Assembly: GCA_964035015.1 (NCBI GenBank)
Contig: OZ035997.1
Span: 11,666,036-11,730,035 of the forward strand
Reading direction: 5' to 3'
Length of the DNA: 64,000 bases
Source of the DNA: Corallium rubrum
Lineage: Eukaryota; Cnidaria; Anthozoa; Scleralcyonacea; Coralliidae
Part shown: positions 48,104 through 58,935 of the stretch, one piece after another
How the letters are laid out: every line of letters starts with the position of its first letter
Position numbering within the stretch: the stretch's first letter is position 1
The notes under the pieces: generated by a model
Told to the model about the DNA's origin: nothing
The model's database searches: none
Seen by the model: only the letters and a program-made list of their open reading frames with translations
Position numbers and translations under genes: made by a program

Positions 48104-48886
48104 AGAGGGGGTATCTATGTAGTGGATGCAATGGCAACCATCCAGAAGGTGGACATAAAGAAACTCCCAGGTGAAAGAACTTTCCTTAACCTTGCACATG
48201 TGCTACTGAGACGCATAGTTAATCTGGCAAGAGGGAATGGATCGAATGAAATTCACTTCGTTGCAGACACCTACAGAGACCAGTCCATAAAAAATGCAGA
48301 AAGGGCTAAAAGAGCTGCTGGGGGTTCTCATGTGATGCGCGTCTATGGGCAGGCAATTCCACTGCAGTGGAAGAAGTTTCTCTCATGTGGTAAAAACAAA
48401 GAAGCGCTGCTCCAGTACCTGTATGACACATGGAAGACATTGAAGACGTGCGACGTCCACGGTGTAAAGGTCTATTATGCCCATGGAAGCAAGTGTCATA
48501 TATTCTATGCAATACCTGGTAACACACCAGATCAGATTGTTGAAGTCCATGAAGTACTGGAATTGAATTTCACACAAGAAGAAGCCGATACAAGATTGTA
48601 TCTTCATGCAACTTATGCAGCCAGAACCTGCTCAGATGTCATCATAGTGAGTCCTGACACTGATGTTCTTGTTATCGGGGTATCGTTACAACCACTGATT
48701 GCTGCCCACCTGTATTTTCATACGGGGAAGGGAGCTGATCTTCGAACAATTGATATCAAAGCCATTCAGGAAAGCATCGGTGATGATGTCAGCCAGTCTT
48801 TGATAGGGCTGCATTGTTTCACTGGGTGTGATAGTGTGAGTGCTTTCTACGGAAGGGGAAAGAAGAAAGCCTACTTCTCAAGGACA
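48104..48886 (+). other. FEN1/XPG-type nuclease domain
   Basis: Counting from the frame that opens at 47342, the acidic residues are D262 (YVVDAM), D309 (FVADTYRDQSIK), E414 and D416 (EEADTR), D439 and D441 (SPDTDVLV), and D497 (FTGCDSVSAFYGRGKKKA). In FEN1 the matching residues are D34, D86, E158, E160, D179, D181 and D233, the last inside the GCD of the helix-hairpin-helix. Order, spacing class and local hydrophobic context all agree; E160 is replaced by D. This family cuts flap, bubble or nicked DNA with two metal ions. The inserted segment between the first and second pairs is longer than in FEN1. Confidence 0.75.
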
Positions 48887-49394
48887 AGAACTTGTGCTTT
48901 GCATTCAAAGATCTTGGAGAGCGATTTGATCTTCTGCCAGAGATGGTAGTGCTGCTGGAGAAGTTTGTGTGCAAATTGTATGGGCAACATGATGTTGAAC
49001 AGGTCAACGTAGCCAGGTACAACATGTTCCGCTTAGCACGAAAGTCCGAAAATGCCATGCCACCCAACCAAGATGCACTGACGCAACACATCAAGAGAGC
49101 AAACTACCAAGCAGGTAATTCAAACATGGTGAAGCTGAAATGAAGAGAACTTTCGTATTAACTTCACATGTGTGGAATATTAATTATGCGTGTTGTTGTG
49201 AATGCTGCTTTGCATGTGTAGAATGTAAGCATATTTGTATGAAACAATTTCAAGAAAACTTTCATACTTGTCAATTTTTACAGGTATCTTCAAACCAAGC
49301 TTGCAGGCAACACCAGATGTGCCCCCTCCCCAACACCATGGCTGGAAGATGGAAGACGGCAATCTTGTGGTGGACTGGATGACTCTCCCTCCTG

Positions 49395-49550
49395 CTCCAG
49401 ATAGTGTTATGGAACTTGCCCACTGCACTAATAGTTGCAAGAAAAGTGGCTGCAGCGATGCGAGTAAATGTACTTGCCTAGAGAACAATGTACCCTGCAC
49501 AGATTTGTGCAATTGTGCTAGAAAGGCCTGCAGTAACATTGCAGGGCAAG
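49395..49550 (+). other. CXC-like Cys-rich domain
   Basis: HCTNSCKKSGC...KCTCLENNVPCTDLCNCARKACSN has nine or more Cys in C-x-C and C-x3-5-C spacing, like the CXC/CRC repeats of Tesmin/TSO1 and of some transposases, which bind zinc and DNA. An acidic tail (EDDEEDDE) follows to the stop at 49612. Confidence 0.65.
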
Positions 49551-49612
49551 CCAGTTTTGAAGATGACGAGGAAGATGATGAGACGGCGGAGTTTGACATC
49601 GAAGAGGACTAA

Positions 49613-50135
49613 CTAAACAAACCCTTAAAAACTACAAAATTGAAATCTCTCAAATTGAAAAAACTCATCAATAACTAAGAAATACATTGTTTTTGGGGAC
49701 GGCCGTCCACTATTTTTATGTTTTCATAGTAATTTTTGAGATTTAAAAAAGCCTGCCATTCCAACCATAGTAATCCAAACATCTTCAAACTTGGTAGACA
49801 TATCAATTTTGATGTGCTCTTTCTTATGATATGCTTCATTATGTAATTATTGCAGTTTTATAAAAATTCGGTCCCAGTCCCTTCCTTAATTCCAATGTGC
49901 AACATATGGACTTGTGAAAAAATATATGTTACTCACAGCACCATTGCGCGTCATCTTATAAAGGTTTTGTCTACACCCCAGATGGTGGTCACGAAACATT
50001 TAAACTATCAAGGTTTTAAGGTTAGGTGACTATTTCGACAATGTCCTCTACTACGCCATATGACCGAAAAATAGACGCAACCATTGTTAAGAATTACTTT
50101 CTACCAACAAAACCCGAGCAAAATAGCTATGCTAA
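49613..50135. other. downstream flank of the nuclease gene
   Basis: Probable 3' UTR and spacer. No inverted copy of the gene's 5' flank is evident, so I cannot draw a transposon end here. Confidence 0.4.
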
Positions 50136-50523
50136 AAGTGCCTATGAAACGAAAATTAAGTTTGTCTTATTTGAAAGAACACTTAAAATGGTAGAGTAAC
50201 ATCTTTTGAAGTTTTCGTTTCCTTATTTCAGTTTGTTTGATATGCAAATTAAACATTTTGACGTCACAGGTGCATAATGAGTTACCGAAAAATTAAGTTA
50301 TATATCTTTGCTATTATTACTTGAAGATCTACATGTTTAGTGTTTTGGCGAAACACACTCTAAATGCTTCATTCAAATTAATTTGGTTTAATAATAGAAA
50401 AGATATCCAAGTAAAGCTTGTCCGATAGCTCATTATGCATATTTGCATATTAGGAAACGAAAAACTACAAAATTAAGTGTTCTTTCAAATAACACAAACT
50501 TAATTTTCGTTTCATAGGCACTT
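50136..50523. mobile_element. PIF/Harbinger-like MITE, family 4
   Basis: AAGTGCCTATGAAACGAAAA and TTTTCGTTTCATAGGCACTT are inverted ends; TAA flanks both (50133-50135 and 50524-50526). Pairing continues through TTGAAAGAACACTTA. The centre contains a TTTGATATGCAAATTAAAC / ATATTTGCATATTAG pair. Confidence 0.75.
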
Positions 50524-51617
50524 TAATTTTAAAATTACTTTAGTTTTTAAATTTCCATATGGCTTATTGGTGCTAGACAAAAGCCAAATATCCGGCAAAT
50601 ATTAATCGAATACAATAAGAACAAAACCAATAAAAAGACATCAAATTATATTTATTAATCCACTTTATGGTTTAAAATATAAATTAATATTACAAGTATT
50701 AGGTTTATTATTTATTCTAATAGATTTAGATTATACTGTTTTACAACAGTATATACAAAACAACTACAATTAGAGCAACCATAGTCTTCATTATTTAATA
50801 TGCATGCATACATGCTAAATGTAGTCTACACAGGGCCAACGAGAGAAATTTTGCCCCCCCCCCCCCCCCCTCATGTTTGTCATATTTTATCAAACCATTA
50901 AAAGGACCCATGGTAGTGAAATGAAAAGGCTATGTTGAACGTTGTATGGCAACGTTTTCACAAGGTACATGTAAGTCAAACGTTCCTACAACGTTCTCAC
51001 AACGTGGTTAGGCTATAGCTGCGTTCAGTTATTGATTATTAGAGAGCTTAAGCAAATACAACGCGAACGTCAACGTTAATACAATAAAAATTTTCACACA
51101 ACAAAGAAAATGAAGAATTTTTAGTCCCAAGAGTAATCTAAACGCCATCCCCGGATTCCCCCGATCTACCTAAAACGTTATTCGGATCATTTTTAGAACG
51201 ACGGTAACTCGTGAAATGGCAAAACCTGTTAGTTGAATTTGACTTCATACTATGCGACAAAATCCTTTTAGAACTCTAAAGCTTTCGGATGTCGAAAAAC
51301 ATACTTTATATAACTACAAGCATTCAATAGTACGTAAATGATTCGTGGTTTCGGTTAGATACTGAAGTTTAGATTGCCAGCCATCGTCGTGCCATCGTCC
51401 CAGCTTGCTTAAGTTCTCTATTATACAGTAGGGCTGAGTGACTTTATTGTTCAACAGTAATGTATTCTTTTGTTTCGTTTCGTTAAAAACGGGTCCCTTT
51501 CGAACATGGGCCCCTAGTTAACGACCAGGCGGAGTCTACATATAGTATGCATGTATATATAATATGAGTTACATGTACATAGTTACAAATTTAGTATAAT
51601 TAGGAAAAAAATTCTAA
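50524..51617. other. gene-free stretch
   Basis: A C homopolymer of about 16 bases at 50855-50870 and otherwise ordinary A/T-rich DNA. The 3' UTR of gene D should lie at the right end. Confidence 0.4.
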
Positions 51618-51710
51618 TCATGTCGACAGCGTTCTGAAGATTATAGTTAAAATAAGAAATAGTAAGTTTGACAACAAAGACATTGTAATTGATGAACCGC
51701 GATTAGTCAC
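51618..51710 (-). CDS. gene D last exon: GPI-signal-like tail
   Basis: After TTTTTGTTTAG the minus strand codes VTNRGSSITMSLLSNLLFLI and ten more residues, then TGA. The GSS triplet followed by a long Leu/Ile-rich stretch fits a GPI attachment signal; gene C has the same plan. Confidence 0.75.
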   Translation of the reverse strand: MTNRGSSITMSLLSNLLFLILTIIFRTLST

Positions 51711-52158
51711 CTAAACAAAAACAACAAAAATCAATAATTTGATCATATGCATGTTATTATGATAAGTTATAACAAGTAGTGCGTGTGGTACGTTTGCGTC
51801 CGCTTTGCGAGCTTGGAGTAATACAACAGACGTTTGTTGACTTTAACTACGGCTTGCGCTACACGTCGCACAATAGGCGAATTTAATTCAGTCGAATTTA
51901 ATTCGACGTAAGTGCGACGTCGAGTTAAACGTCGAATTTCAGTCGAATTTAATTAATTCTTTTGGACTACTTGGACTCGTGAAGCCTGAAAACGATTTCT
52001 TGGAAACATGGTGTCGAATTGTCACAGACAGAAGAGAAACATTTAATTCGACGCGACGATAATTCGTAACTCGCCTATTGTGCGACGTTTAGCGCAAACC
52101 TATACATCTCATATGCAAACGCAGAAACGCTACCACTAGTACTTAGGAGCATGCAGTA

Positions 52159-52227
<69 letters not shown>

Positions 52228-52597
52228 TTTGCAACCTTAGCTCTCCATCTGAGCCTCAGTGGCTCAATGGTTAGAAAGTCGAACCGGTCATTAGAAGGTT
52301 GCAGGTTCGAACCCTGCATGTCTGCGGCTCAGAAATCTTTTCTGAGTAATTGAGCTTAACGAACCGTCCTGCAACAAACGTCTGTTATATGTTATTATAT
52401 GTTACAAATTTGTAGCCTATTAACGCCACTCCTGTGCATCGAAACATTCATTGACATGCATTCATTCTATTTTGGTATCACCATTAGAAACATGAATTGA
52501 GGAGAACTTTCCACAGAATACTATTACAAGTTACAACAATGGTTCATAAAGATAGATCAGGGTGTTGGATTAGGATAAGTGACCAGCGCGCGCAGTG

Positions 52598-52632
<35 letters not shown>

Positions 52633-55600
52633 TGGAAGGCTCATTTGTAATTAACATATTTATACTACAAGCTCTGATTGCTCAATAACCGTGCAGGATC
52701 AGTGTCCTGCATGGAAAATCATTTGGTATTTCTTTACTGACAATCAAGAAGTATAGTCATGTCTCGCCACTCGTATTCTTGATTAAAAGTTTTTCGGCAG
52801 TATTAAACTAACTTGTGTTACCACTAAAGTTCTATTTTGTCTCGTGGTGTTTTGTTTAAGCTAAGCCGATGTTTGGCCTCATTGTTTTTGTCCAATACTG
52901 ACTGGAGTCAAAAAGTAGAGAGCTGCGTACGTAGGCAGTGCTTTAGATAGAGCAAAGTGAAAATGTGGTAAACTGCCGAGGTTTTGGTAACGGAAAATGG
53001 ACGTTTCGAGCGAAGCCCTACATTTTACTCAAGGGCCTATGCCTATAGGATATCCAAACACTTCGAAGTTTGTTCAAAAACTTCGGCTTCGCGTCGGTTT
53101 TCAACAAACGTCTCAGTGTTTGGATATCCTGATGAAACACTCCTCCTCGTGTATGATTTATTACGTAATATATCATGTGAAGTGATATATCGAAGTATAT
53201 ATATATATATATATATCGAGTATATATGTCGAGTATATATGTCGAGTAAATATATCAAAACACGGTGTTTTCAAATCAGATAATAAACGGCTTTCGAGTG
53301 TATGGTATAGCTTCTCAAACAAATCAATATTTAAAGAGAAATTTGAGGTAAAACTTGTCTTAATTTGTGGGCGTTTATTACCACATTTCACAACGTCTTG
53401 GTAACTGATTCTCATATTTTCCTCATGAATTATTAATGAGCTTGAGAAATATATTTACAGTACTGTATGCTAATGCAGCTCTTACCGATAAGTCTATTGG
53501 ATTGCTAGGAAGTCTTAACCAATATACATGATAAGATTCAGCAATTGTTGTATAAAATGTGATGTTTCCTTTCCCATGCAATGGTGGCTCCCACACAAAT
53601 AATAGATCCTCTTTGATGGACGCATTGCTGTGTGTTACACTTGCTTCAGGATCAAACTGAGTGAGAAAAAAAAAGTGATTTTTAAAATCAGAATAAAGCT
53701 TAACTTCAAACTCTACCTTTATCTCTTTTCTACCCCATTGTTTATCTCTATCTTCCCCCTTTAGTTTTTTATCCTTGCATGTGTTGTTTTTAAATGACTG
53801 TATATAGCCACACAGAAAAGCATGCATCATCCAGTAAATACTGTAAATAAAAGTGACATTTTAATAAGTGCATATGCACGTTTATGAAAATTGTTAAATC
53901 GGCTCCTTGATCGACGAATTTCTGTGTGTTGCACTTGTTTCAGGATCAAACTGGGTCAGGATCTACAGCGCAGGAAAGAAGAACACCAATTAATGACTTG
54001 GCCGTAAATCATCATGTATTTTTTTTGCACCATGCCGCATCTCTTCCCACTTTGTTCATCGCTGTTTTGTTGTTATGTGTTCCGCGAAGTTTTGTATTTT
54101 ACGTGTTATAAGTCCAATAACAAAGTATCATCCATTACAATGAAAGTGCAATTTTAACTAATAAATCGTTTTCATGTGACGTCATCAAAATTCTAAAATT
54201 AAAATTATTTACATGGTCGAACGTGTTACGTTGATACGACTATTCCATCTAGAGTTACAACATTTTTAATTTTGTTAATACTGCGGTCAACATAGTTCTC
54301 AAAAGTCACACAATTTTTACGACGCCATGGCTATAAGCTTTAAAAATTATGCCAAAGCCATTTTGAGTTTAAATTTTGACCATTTTGATTAAATTTGGCT
54401 TTACTTGAGCCTTAGTTTTTTGCCACCAGTCCGTGTTAATCAAACAAAATTTGAGATCTTAATTTCCCGATAGTTCACCAATCAGACGTTCTATCGCACC
54501 AACATTTTGACGCTTGGTATATCAGTTTGCCACCTCTATGTGCAACACAGATTGAGAAAATATTACACTAAAGCAAGTTTGGAAAAAAGTCGTTACGTCA
54601 CTGAAAATAATCAATGTACAACCAACAAAGCAAATATTGCGAGAAAAATGTCTGACCTGACTTGTCACTATAACCGCAGAAAATTGCCTAACCTAAATAA
54701 CCTTGTTTTAGATTTGTCAAAAAGAACTGAACAAAGCTGTGTAAACCAAAGGCATGTGGAATAAACAATTTTATAGTTTAGATTTTAGGATTCAACATTT
54801 GTAACGTAAAGTAATATTAGCCAACTGACTAGTTTAGTCTTGGTGCGGTTAATTCAGTTAGCTTACCTATATCATGAGTCAAAGCCGGTTTCAATTCTGC
54901 CATATATGCATATATCAGGTACTAACTAAAAAATAGGTACTACGCAATACGTACATGCATGATGCATGTCGGACTGTGCTTGCCTATACATTACCATATT
55001 AATAGATATTAGATACAGTTAAAGATAATGATTTGATTGTGTTATCACTGTACATGCACACCCCTTTTAAAAACAGGTATGCTGAAAGATGACAGAAAAA
55101 CTGAGGTAAAATCATCAAATAGAGGCCCCTGTATTTAAATATTTAAATTACTAAGTCTGACTATGCATTTTGAGAGTGCCAATCTCATATTTTCGGTTGG
55201 GGTGCCATCCATTTATCACAGAATTGGCATATTGCCAGAACATTGTGAGTGACAGCAATATGCCTTCAACGTACATCTGAGATTCAAAATAATTTCCCCA
55301 AATAATACTTAACAACACACTGCTATGAGTCATAGTCACACTGGTTTAAATACATGTATATCTTGCTGCTTAAATATATATTAAAGACAAGTAAAAGATC
55401 ATAACGAACCAAACAAAAACCAAACACTCAATTTGGCAACTATAGTCTCAGTTAGCTATGTGCCTAGTGTACAGTCATTAATCAAAGAAACTGACAATCA
55501 ATGAGAATGACAATATAAATCAATATTAAATTCAATTAATTGATTGATTGATATTGGAAATTGATGAGCAATTGATGAGATACAATGTGACCTTTCATTT

Positions 55601-57797
55601 GACCTTTCATTGTTTGGTTATCAATTATCAATCAGTCCTGCCTGAGCCAGCTGAAAATGGTCCCTTTACTATTTTACTCACCATATGATTTTACTTGTCA
55701 AAGGGGGAACCCTCCTCAGACCATAGTCAATCGAGATATGGTCTGGAAACTCGGCAAACTTCAAAGCGCCTATAATGAGCTGTGATTTTATGTTGAACCG
55801 TACCTTACACCATGCACATCATTTGTTTTAGGTTTATTAATATTTAAATAGCACGGTTGAGTGATTGAACTGAAACGTTGCTATTGGATAATTCGTTCAT
55901 TATACTAAAATACAATGTGTTCAGTGACCGTGCACCGTGCACAAAAATGCATAAAGGTGAACAAAAAGATAGAACAAAGACTTTATCTGAGTTTCCAGAC
56001 CATATCTCGATTGACTATGCTCAGACATCCTAAGGCAGCAGTGGGTTAACAAGTGATTTAACCATTTCCTGCCTGAGCTGGCCCAAAACAGCCCCTTTAT
56101 TGTTTTACTCCATCTAATGCTAGACAATTTTACTCATCAAAGGAAGAACCCTCAGACATTCTAGGCAGTAATGGGTGGATATAAAGTCTTATATAATTAC
56201 TCCTTTTTGCTTTATAACATTCATTTGTATGACTAATTAGCTTCAGTTTAATTCAGTTTAGTTACTATGAGGGTTCCCTATTCCCCTTCACAAAATGCAT
56301 TCACGTAAAAAATTTAGTCTTTTCACGAATCACGAAAAATCGCAAAAACTTTTTCACGTTCACACAAAAATTGAGGCAATCATGATTCACGTAAAAATAC
56401 AAAAGAAATTCACGGATTAATATTTCGCATCATCTGACTGATTAAAAAATATTTCGCATTCTCGAAGTCTTTCTCTTCAATCTCAGAAGGATGCAGCAGT
56501 TTGAAAGATTTCTTTCTGTCCTTGTAGTCCATTGTAAAGGTCTGTAAACACTGCGATCATGCAAAATTGCACCTGGTGTCACTTTTTATTATCTTTGTCT
56601 CAACACTCTGAAGCCTGAAGGTCTCCGTTTGATGAGTACTGGAGTTAGTCAGAGTAAAATACCGTCAAAATAATCTGTAAATAGCTAGTGTAAAATATCA
56701 AGTACATGCTATTCCGGTGTTCAACTGTTCGAAGACAGACAAGACAAACAACAGAAATTCCATAAATGCTAAAAAAACTGTTCACGCAAAACAGATGATT
56801 CACAAATCACGTTTAATTCTAGCCTTCATTTGCAGGTCACGGTTAAATCAAAAGTTACTTTCACGTGCACGTAAAAAGATTTGAAACCTTACGATCACGA
56901 ATCACGGATTAAAAAAAATCATCGATCATGTTTCACGGGTAAGTAAAATAACCCAATCACGCTTCACGTGAAAAGTACAGGGGACCCTCTACTATTGATT
57001 GCTAATTGATTGCCCAATATCAAGCAATATCAATTAACTAAGGTGTGTAATTATTTGATTGCAATTGATTGATCGATTGGATCTTCAATGATCAATTTCC
57101 ATTAACAGACCATTTGCACAATGGCTTTGGGTAACAACAACTATAAATACAGTATTTGTAGGCTGTGTTTAAAAACACATACATCACTACACATCTTCCA
57201 TAACAGAAATAGTAGTTGTTCTTTAGGATACCAAGCTCGAACCTTTTCATTTACACAACATACATCAAAATATGAAAGGATGGGCCGTATAATGTTTATT
57301 AAATATACATGTACATGTATATACAATATTTAGATAATTATACATAAGTCATGTAAGTCTAAAAATATCACAAAAAGTAAAGAAAAAATACACAAAATAA
57401 CACAGTTGAAAAGCCTGTGGATAAACAGCTTACTAATAATACATACCGTTGAATTTACAAAATTACAAATCTGATATTTTGACTCCTTCGGTAAGATCTT
57501 GAATTTTCCAACCGCTGGGCCAAGTTCTGTCTCACGAGCTTGGATAAGAAAACCTCGTAATGCTGACCCTGTTATTAAAACATGAACATATTCACCTTGT
57601 TTGTCCCATGTAGCGTTTATTATATAAGGATTAAGGGCCACATCTTGATGTTGAATAGGACTAGGATGTCTTCCAAGTCCAGAATTTGTAATGTGCCCAG
57701 GTAACATGAACTGACAAGAAGCTGTTGGAGCACCGTCAGGTTTCCCTAACAATGTTCTACTGACAAGACACGCCAGAACCATTTGAAGAAGTCTCAT
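51618..57797 (-). CDS. Reeler-domain predicted GPI-anchored protein, gene D (three exons found)
   Basis: Exons 57447-57797, 53486-53656 and 51618-51710 join in phase 0 for 204 residues. Signal peptide and Reeler motifs are as in gene C: KPDGAPTASC, INATW, LITGSALRGFLIQAR, YQICNF, then LLFVWEPPLHGKGNITFYTT...YWLRLPSNP. Exon 1 differs from C at 10 of 117 residues, exon 2 at 12 of 57. The last exon codes a hydrophobic tail. A linker microexon like those in B and C should lie between 51711 and 53485, but I found none with good sites; without it the frame is still open. Introns carry a SINE, palindromic elements and a relic of exon 2. Confidence 0.82.
51856..52100. mobile_element. palindromic MITE in the gene D intron
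   Basis: GGCTTGCGCTACACGTCGCA and the near complement TGCGACGTTTAGCGCAAACC are the ends, with AATAGGCGA and GTCGAATTTAATTCGAC words repeated inward in both directions. Confidence 0.65.
52158..52224. repeat. (TA)n microsatellite
   Basis: About 66 bp of TA repeats just before SINE copy 3. A shorter (TA)n lies at 52601-52629. Confidence 0.9.
52251..52385 (+). mobile_element. tRNA-derived SINE, copy 3
   Basis: GCCTCAGTGGCTCAATGG (A box) and GGTTGCAGGTTCGAACCC (B box) form the head, then CTCAGAAATCTTTTCTGAG, a 7-bp stem hairpin, and AATTGAGCTTAACGAAC. It is the best preserved of the three copies. Confidence 0.7.
52930..53020. repeat. one arm of the GCAAAGTGAAAATG palindromic repeat
   Basis: It matches the right arm of the 18290-18535 repeat (GGCAGTG...AGAGCAAAGTGAAAATGTGG) and ends in CGTTTCGAGCGAAGCCCT. 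Confidence 0.6.
53900..53950 (-). pseudogene. relic of a Reeler exon 2 in intron 1 of gene D
   Basis: On the minus strand an acceptor-like CAG at 53951 is followed by FDPETSATHRNSSIKE, close to the first 16 residues of exon 2 in genes C and D (FDPEASVTH...SIKE). Similarity then stops. A truncated duplicate of exon 2, about 250 bp upstream of the real one. Confidence 0.75.
55722..56020. mobile_element. palindromic MITE (CATAGTC family), full copy
   Basis: CATAGTCAATCGAGATATGG and CCATATCTCGATTGACTATG are exact inverted ends. CTCAGAC flanks both (55715-55721 and 56021-56027), a likely target duplication. The copy at 5547-5850 matches throughout. It interrupts one copy of a local 90-bp duplication with CTGCCTGAGC and CCTCAGACAT. 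Confidence 0.75.
56270..56989. mobile_element. DNA element with dense subterminal TTCACG motifs
   Basis: Ends AGGGTTCCCTATTCCCCTTC and AAAGTACAGGGGACCCT are imperfect inverted repeats; TACTAT lies at both outer edges. TTCACG or its extension AATCACG/CACGTAAAA occurs over 20 times, packed near the two ends in the same orientation, like the subterminal transposase-binding repeats of hAT elements. No coding frame. Confidence 0.6.
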
Positions 57798-58286
57798 TTT
57801 ATAGAGAAATACTTTATAAATGTGTTTATTTGATCGAAAAAGTTGGAAAAGAGGAAGTTACTGAGTCTGACAGATTCGATGAGTAAAAGACGTATTTTAC
57901 CACATTATCACCGGAAATTGCAACTATGGGAGGAACCTGGGTGGAGCCTACTTAACAGAGGGATACCGCAGTCCGTTCTGCGCATGTACGAAATTAATGT
58001 TTACATCTTTATTTGCAAAAAAATACTGATACCTTATTCAAGATTGTAAGCTTTTCTTGCTTCCCATTCCTTACTTGTACCCAAAACAAAACATTTTCAG
58101 GAGAAATAGAAGAAATCCGAGGAGATATTCTCTCCAAATCGCTTGGTTTTCTGCCATGTTGTTCCTAACGGTTTACATTGAGCAGAGTACTTCATGTAGT
58201 TATCTACGAATGTCTGTTCTGAGGGGACCGCATTGCGGTCATGCGCAGAACGGACTGTACATCACCTTTAAGGTACCGGTTGGCTT
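57798..58286. other. gene-free stretch upstream of gene D
   Basis: Just above the ATG only short patches match the gene C upstream region (GAAAAGAGGAAGTTA). An inverted pair CAGTCCGTTCTGCGCATG / CATGCGCAGAACGGACTG brackets about 57970-58255 and probably marks a MITE. Confidence 0.5.
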
Positions 58287-58935
58287 CATACAGTTTCTTG
58301 GAAAATGGAAAATACAAGTTTGAGAGTCCAAAACACGTGCATAAACAATTCGGAAAAAGAATAAAACTAAATGTTATGCATAGCTAGTTAAACAGTCTGT
58401 TACCAAAAAAATAGCAACAGTGACGTTTCAAAATGGCTGCCAATTACCCTTCAATTAAGTTAATTCGAAAAGAACTTTGGTGACCCCCAATTTTTCTTTA
58501 AAATTTTTCTCAAAACGTTTCTTTAAGTATAAATAATCAATAAGCCTATTTTAAAAAAATTCTGTAGAACGAATAATTTTTTTCTCGGAAAAATCATGTT
58601 TGTTAATTTTAAAAAAATTGGATCTACAGAATTTTTTAAGATTCGGCCTATTGATTATTTATACTTAGAGAAAAGTTGTTTTAATTTAAAAAAAATTGGG
58701 GGTCACCAAATTTTTTTCGAATTAAATTAATTTGAAGGGTAATTGAATTGGCAGCCATTTTGAAACGTCACTGTTGCCATAGCAACAACTGTTGCTATTT
58801 ATTTGGTAACAGTTTTTGATTGTCAGACTTTTTAAATATGCATAACATTTAGTTTTATTCTTTTTCCGAATTATTTATGCACGTGTCTTGAACTCTCAAA
58901 CTTGTATTTTCCATCTTTCAAGAAACTGTATGGAT
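58287..58935. mobile_element. long fold-back element (arms about 300 bp)
   Basis: CATACAGTTTCTTGGAAAAT and the complement near 58915-58932 are the ends; the arms pair through GTGACGTTTCAAAATGGC and TTGGGGGTCACC-type sequence to a short A/T-rich centre. No protein frame. Confidence 0.75.

Larger units (their letters stand above)
43673..49612 (+). pseudogene. large FEN/XPG-like nuclease protein gene of unnamed family (disrupted copy)
   Basis: Three exons are supported: 43673-44033 (ATG, donor AAAG|GTAGGT, phase 1), 44884-49114 (acceptor GAATTGCAG, donor GCAG|GTAATT, phase 1) and 49284-49612 (acceptor TTTTTACAG). Module order: C-x2-C at residues 23-26 with H94-x2-C97; a second C-x2-C/H-x2-CY pair near 45027 and 45208; a long middle region; a FEN/XPG-like nuclease (48104-48886); a Cys-rich CXC-like end. 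The middle exon carries TGA at 45063-45065 and changes frame near 47360-47396 and near 48870. The coding signal continues strongly across each, so this is a recent pseudogene or carries assembly errors. I know no function for the family. The first domain pair is probably zinc binding. Confidence 0.7.

Noticed and set aside
43673-49612. Nuclease gene as a defined transposon
   Set aside because: No inverted ends or target duplication could be found around it, and introns with good sites are present; mobility remains only a possibility.
51711-53485. A linker microexon for gene D
   Set aside because: Several K-P or T-rich fragments were looked at, but none had both acceptor and donor in phase 0 with the KPxSS pattern.
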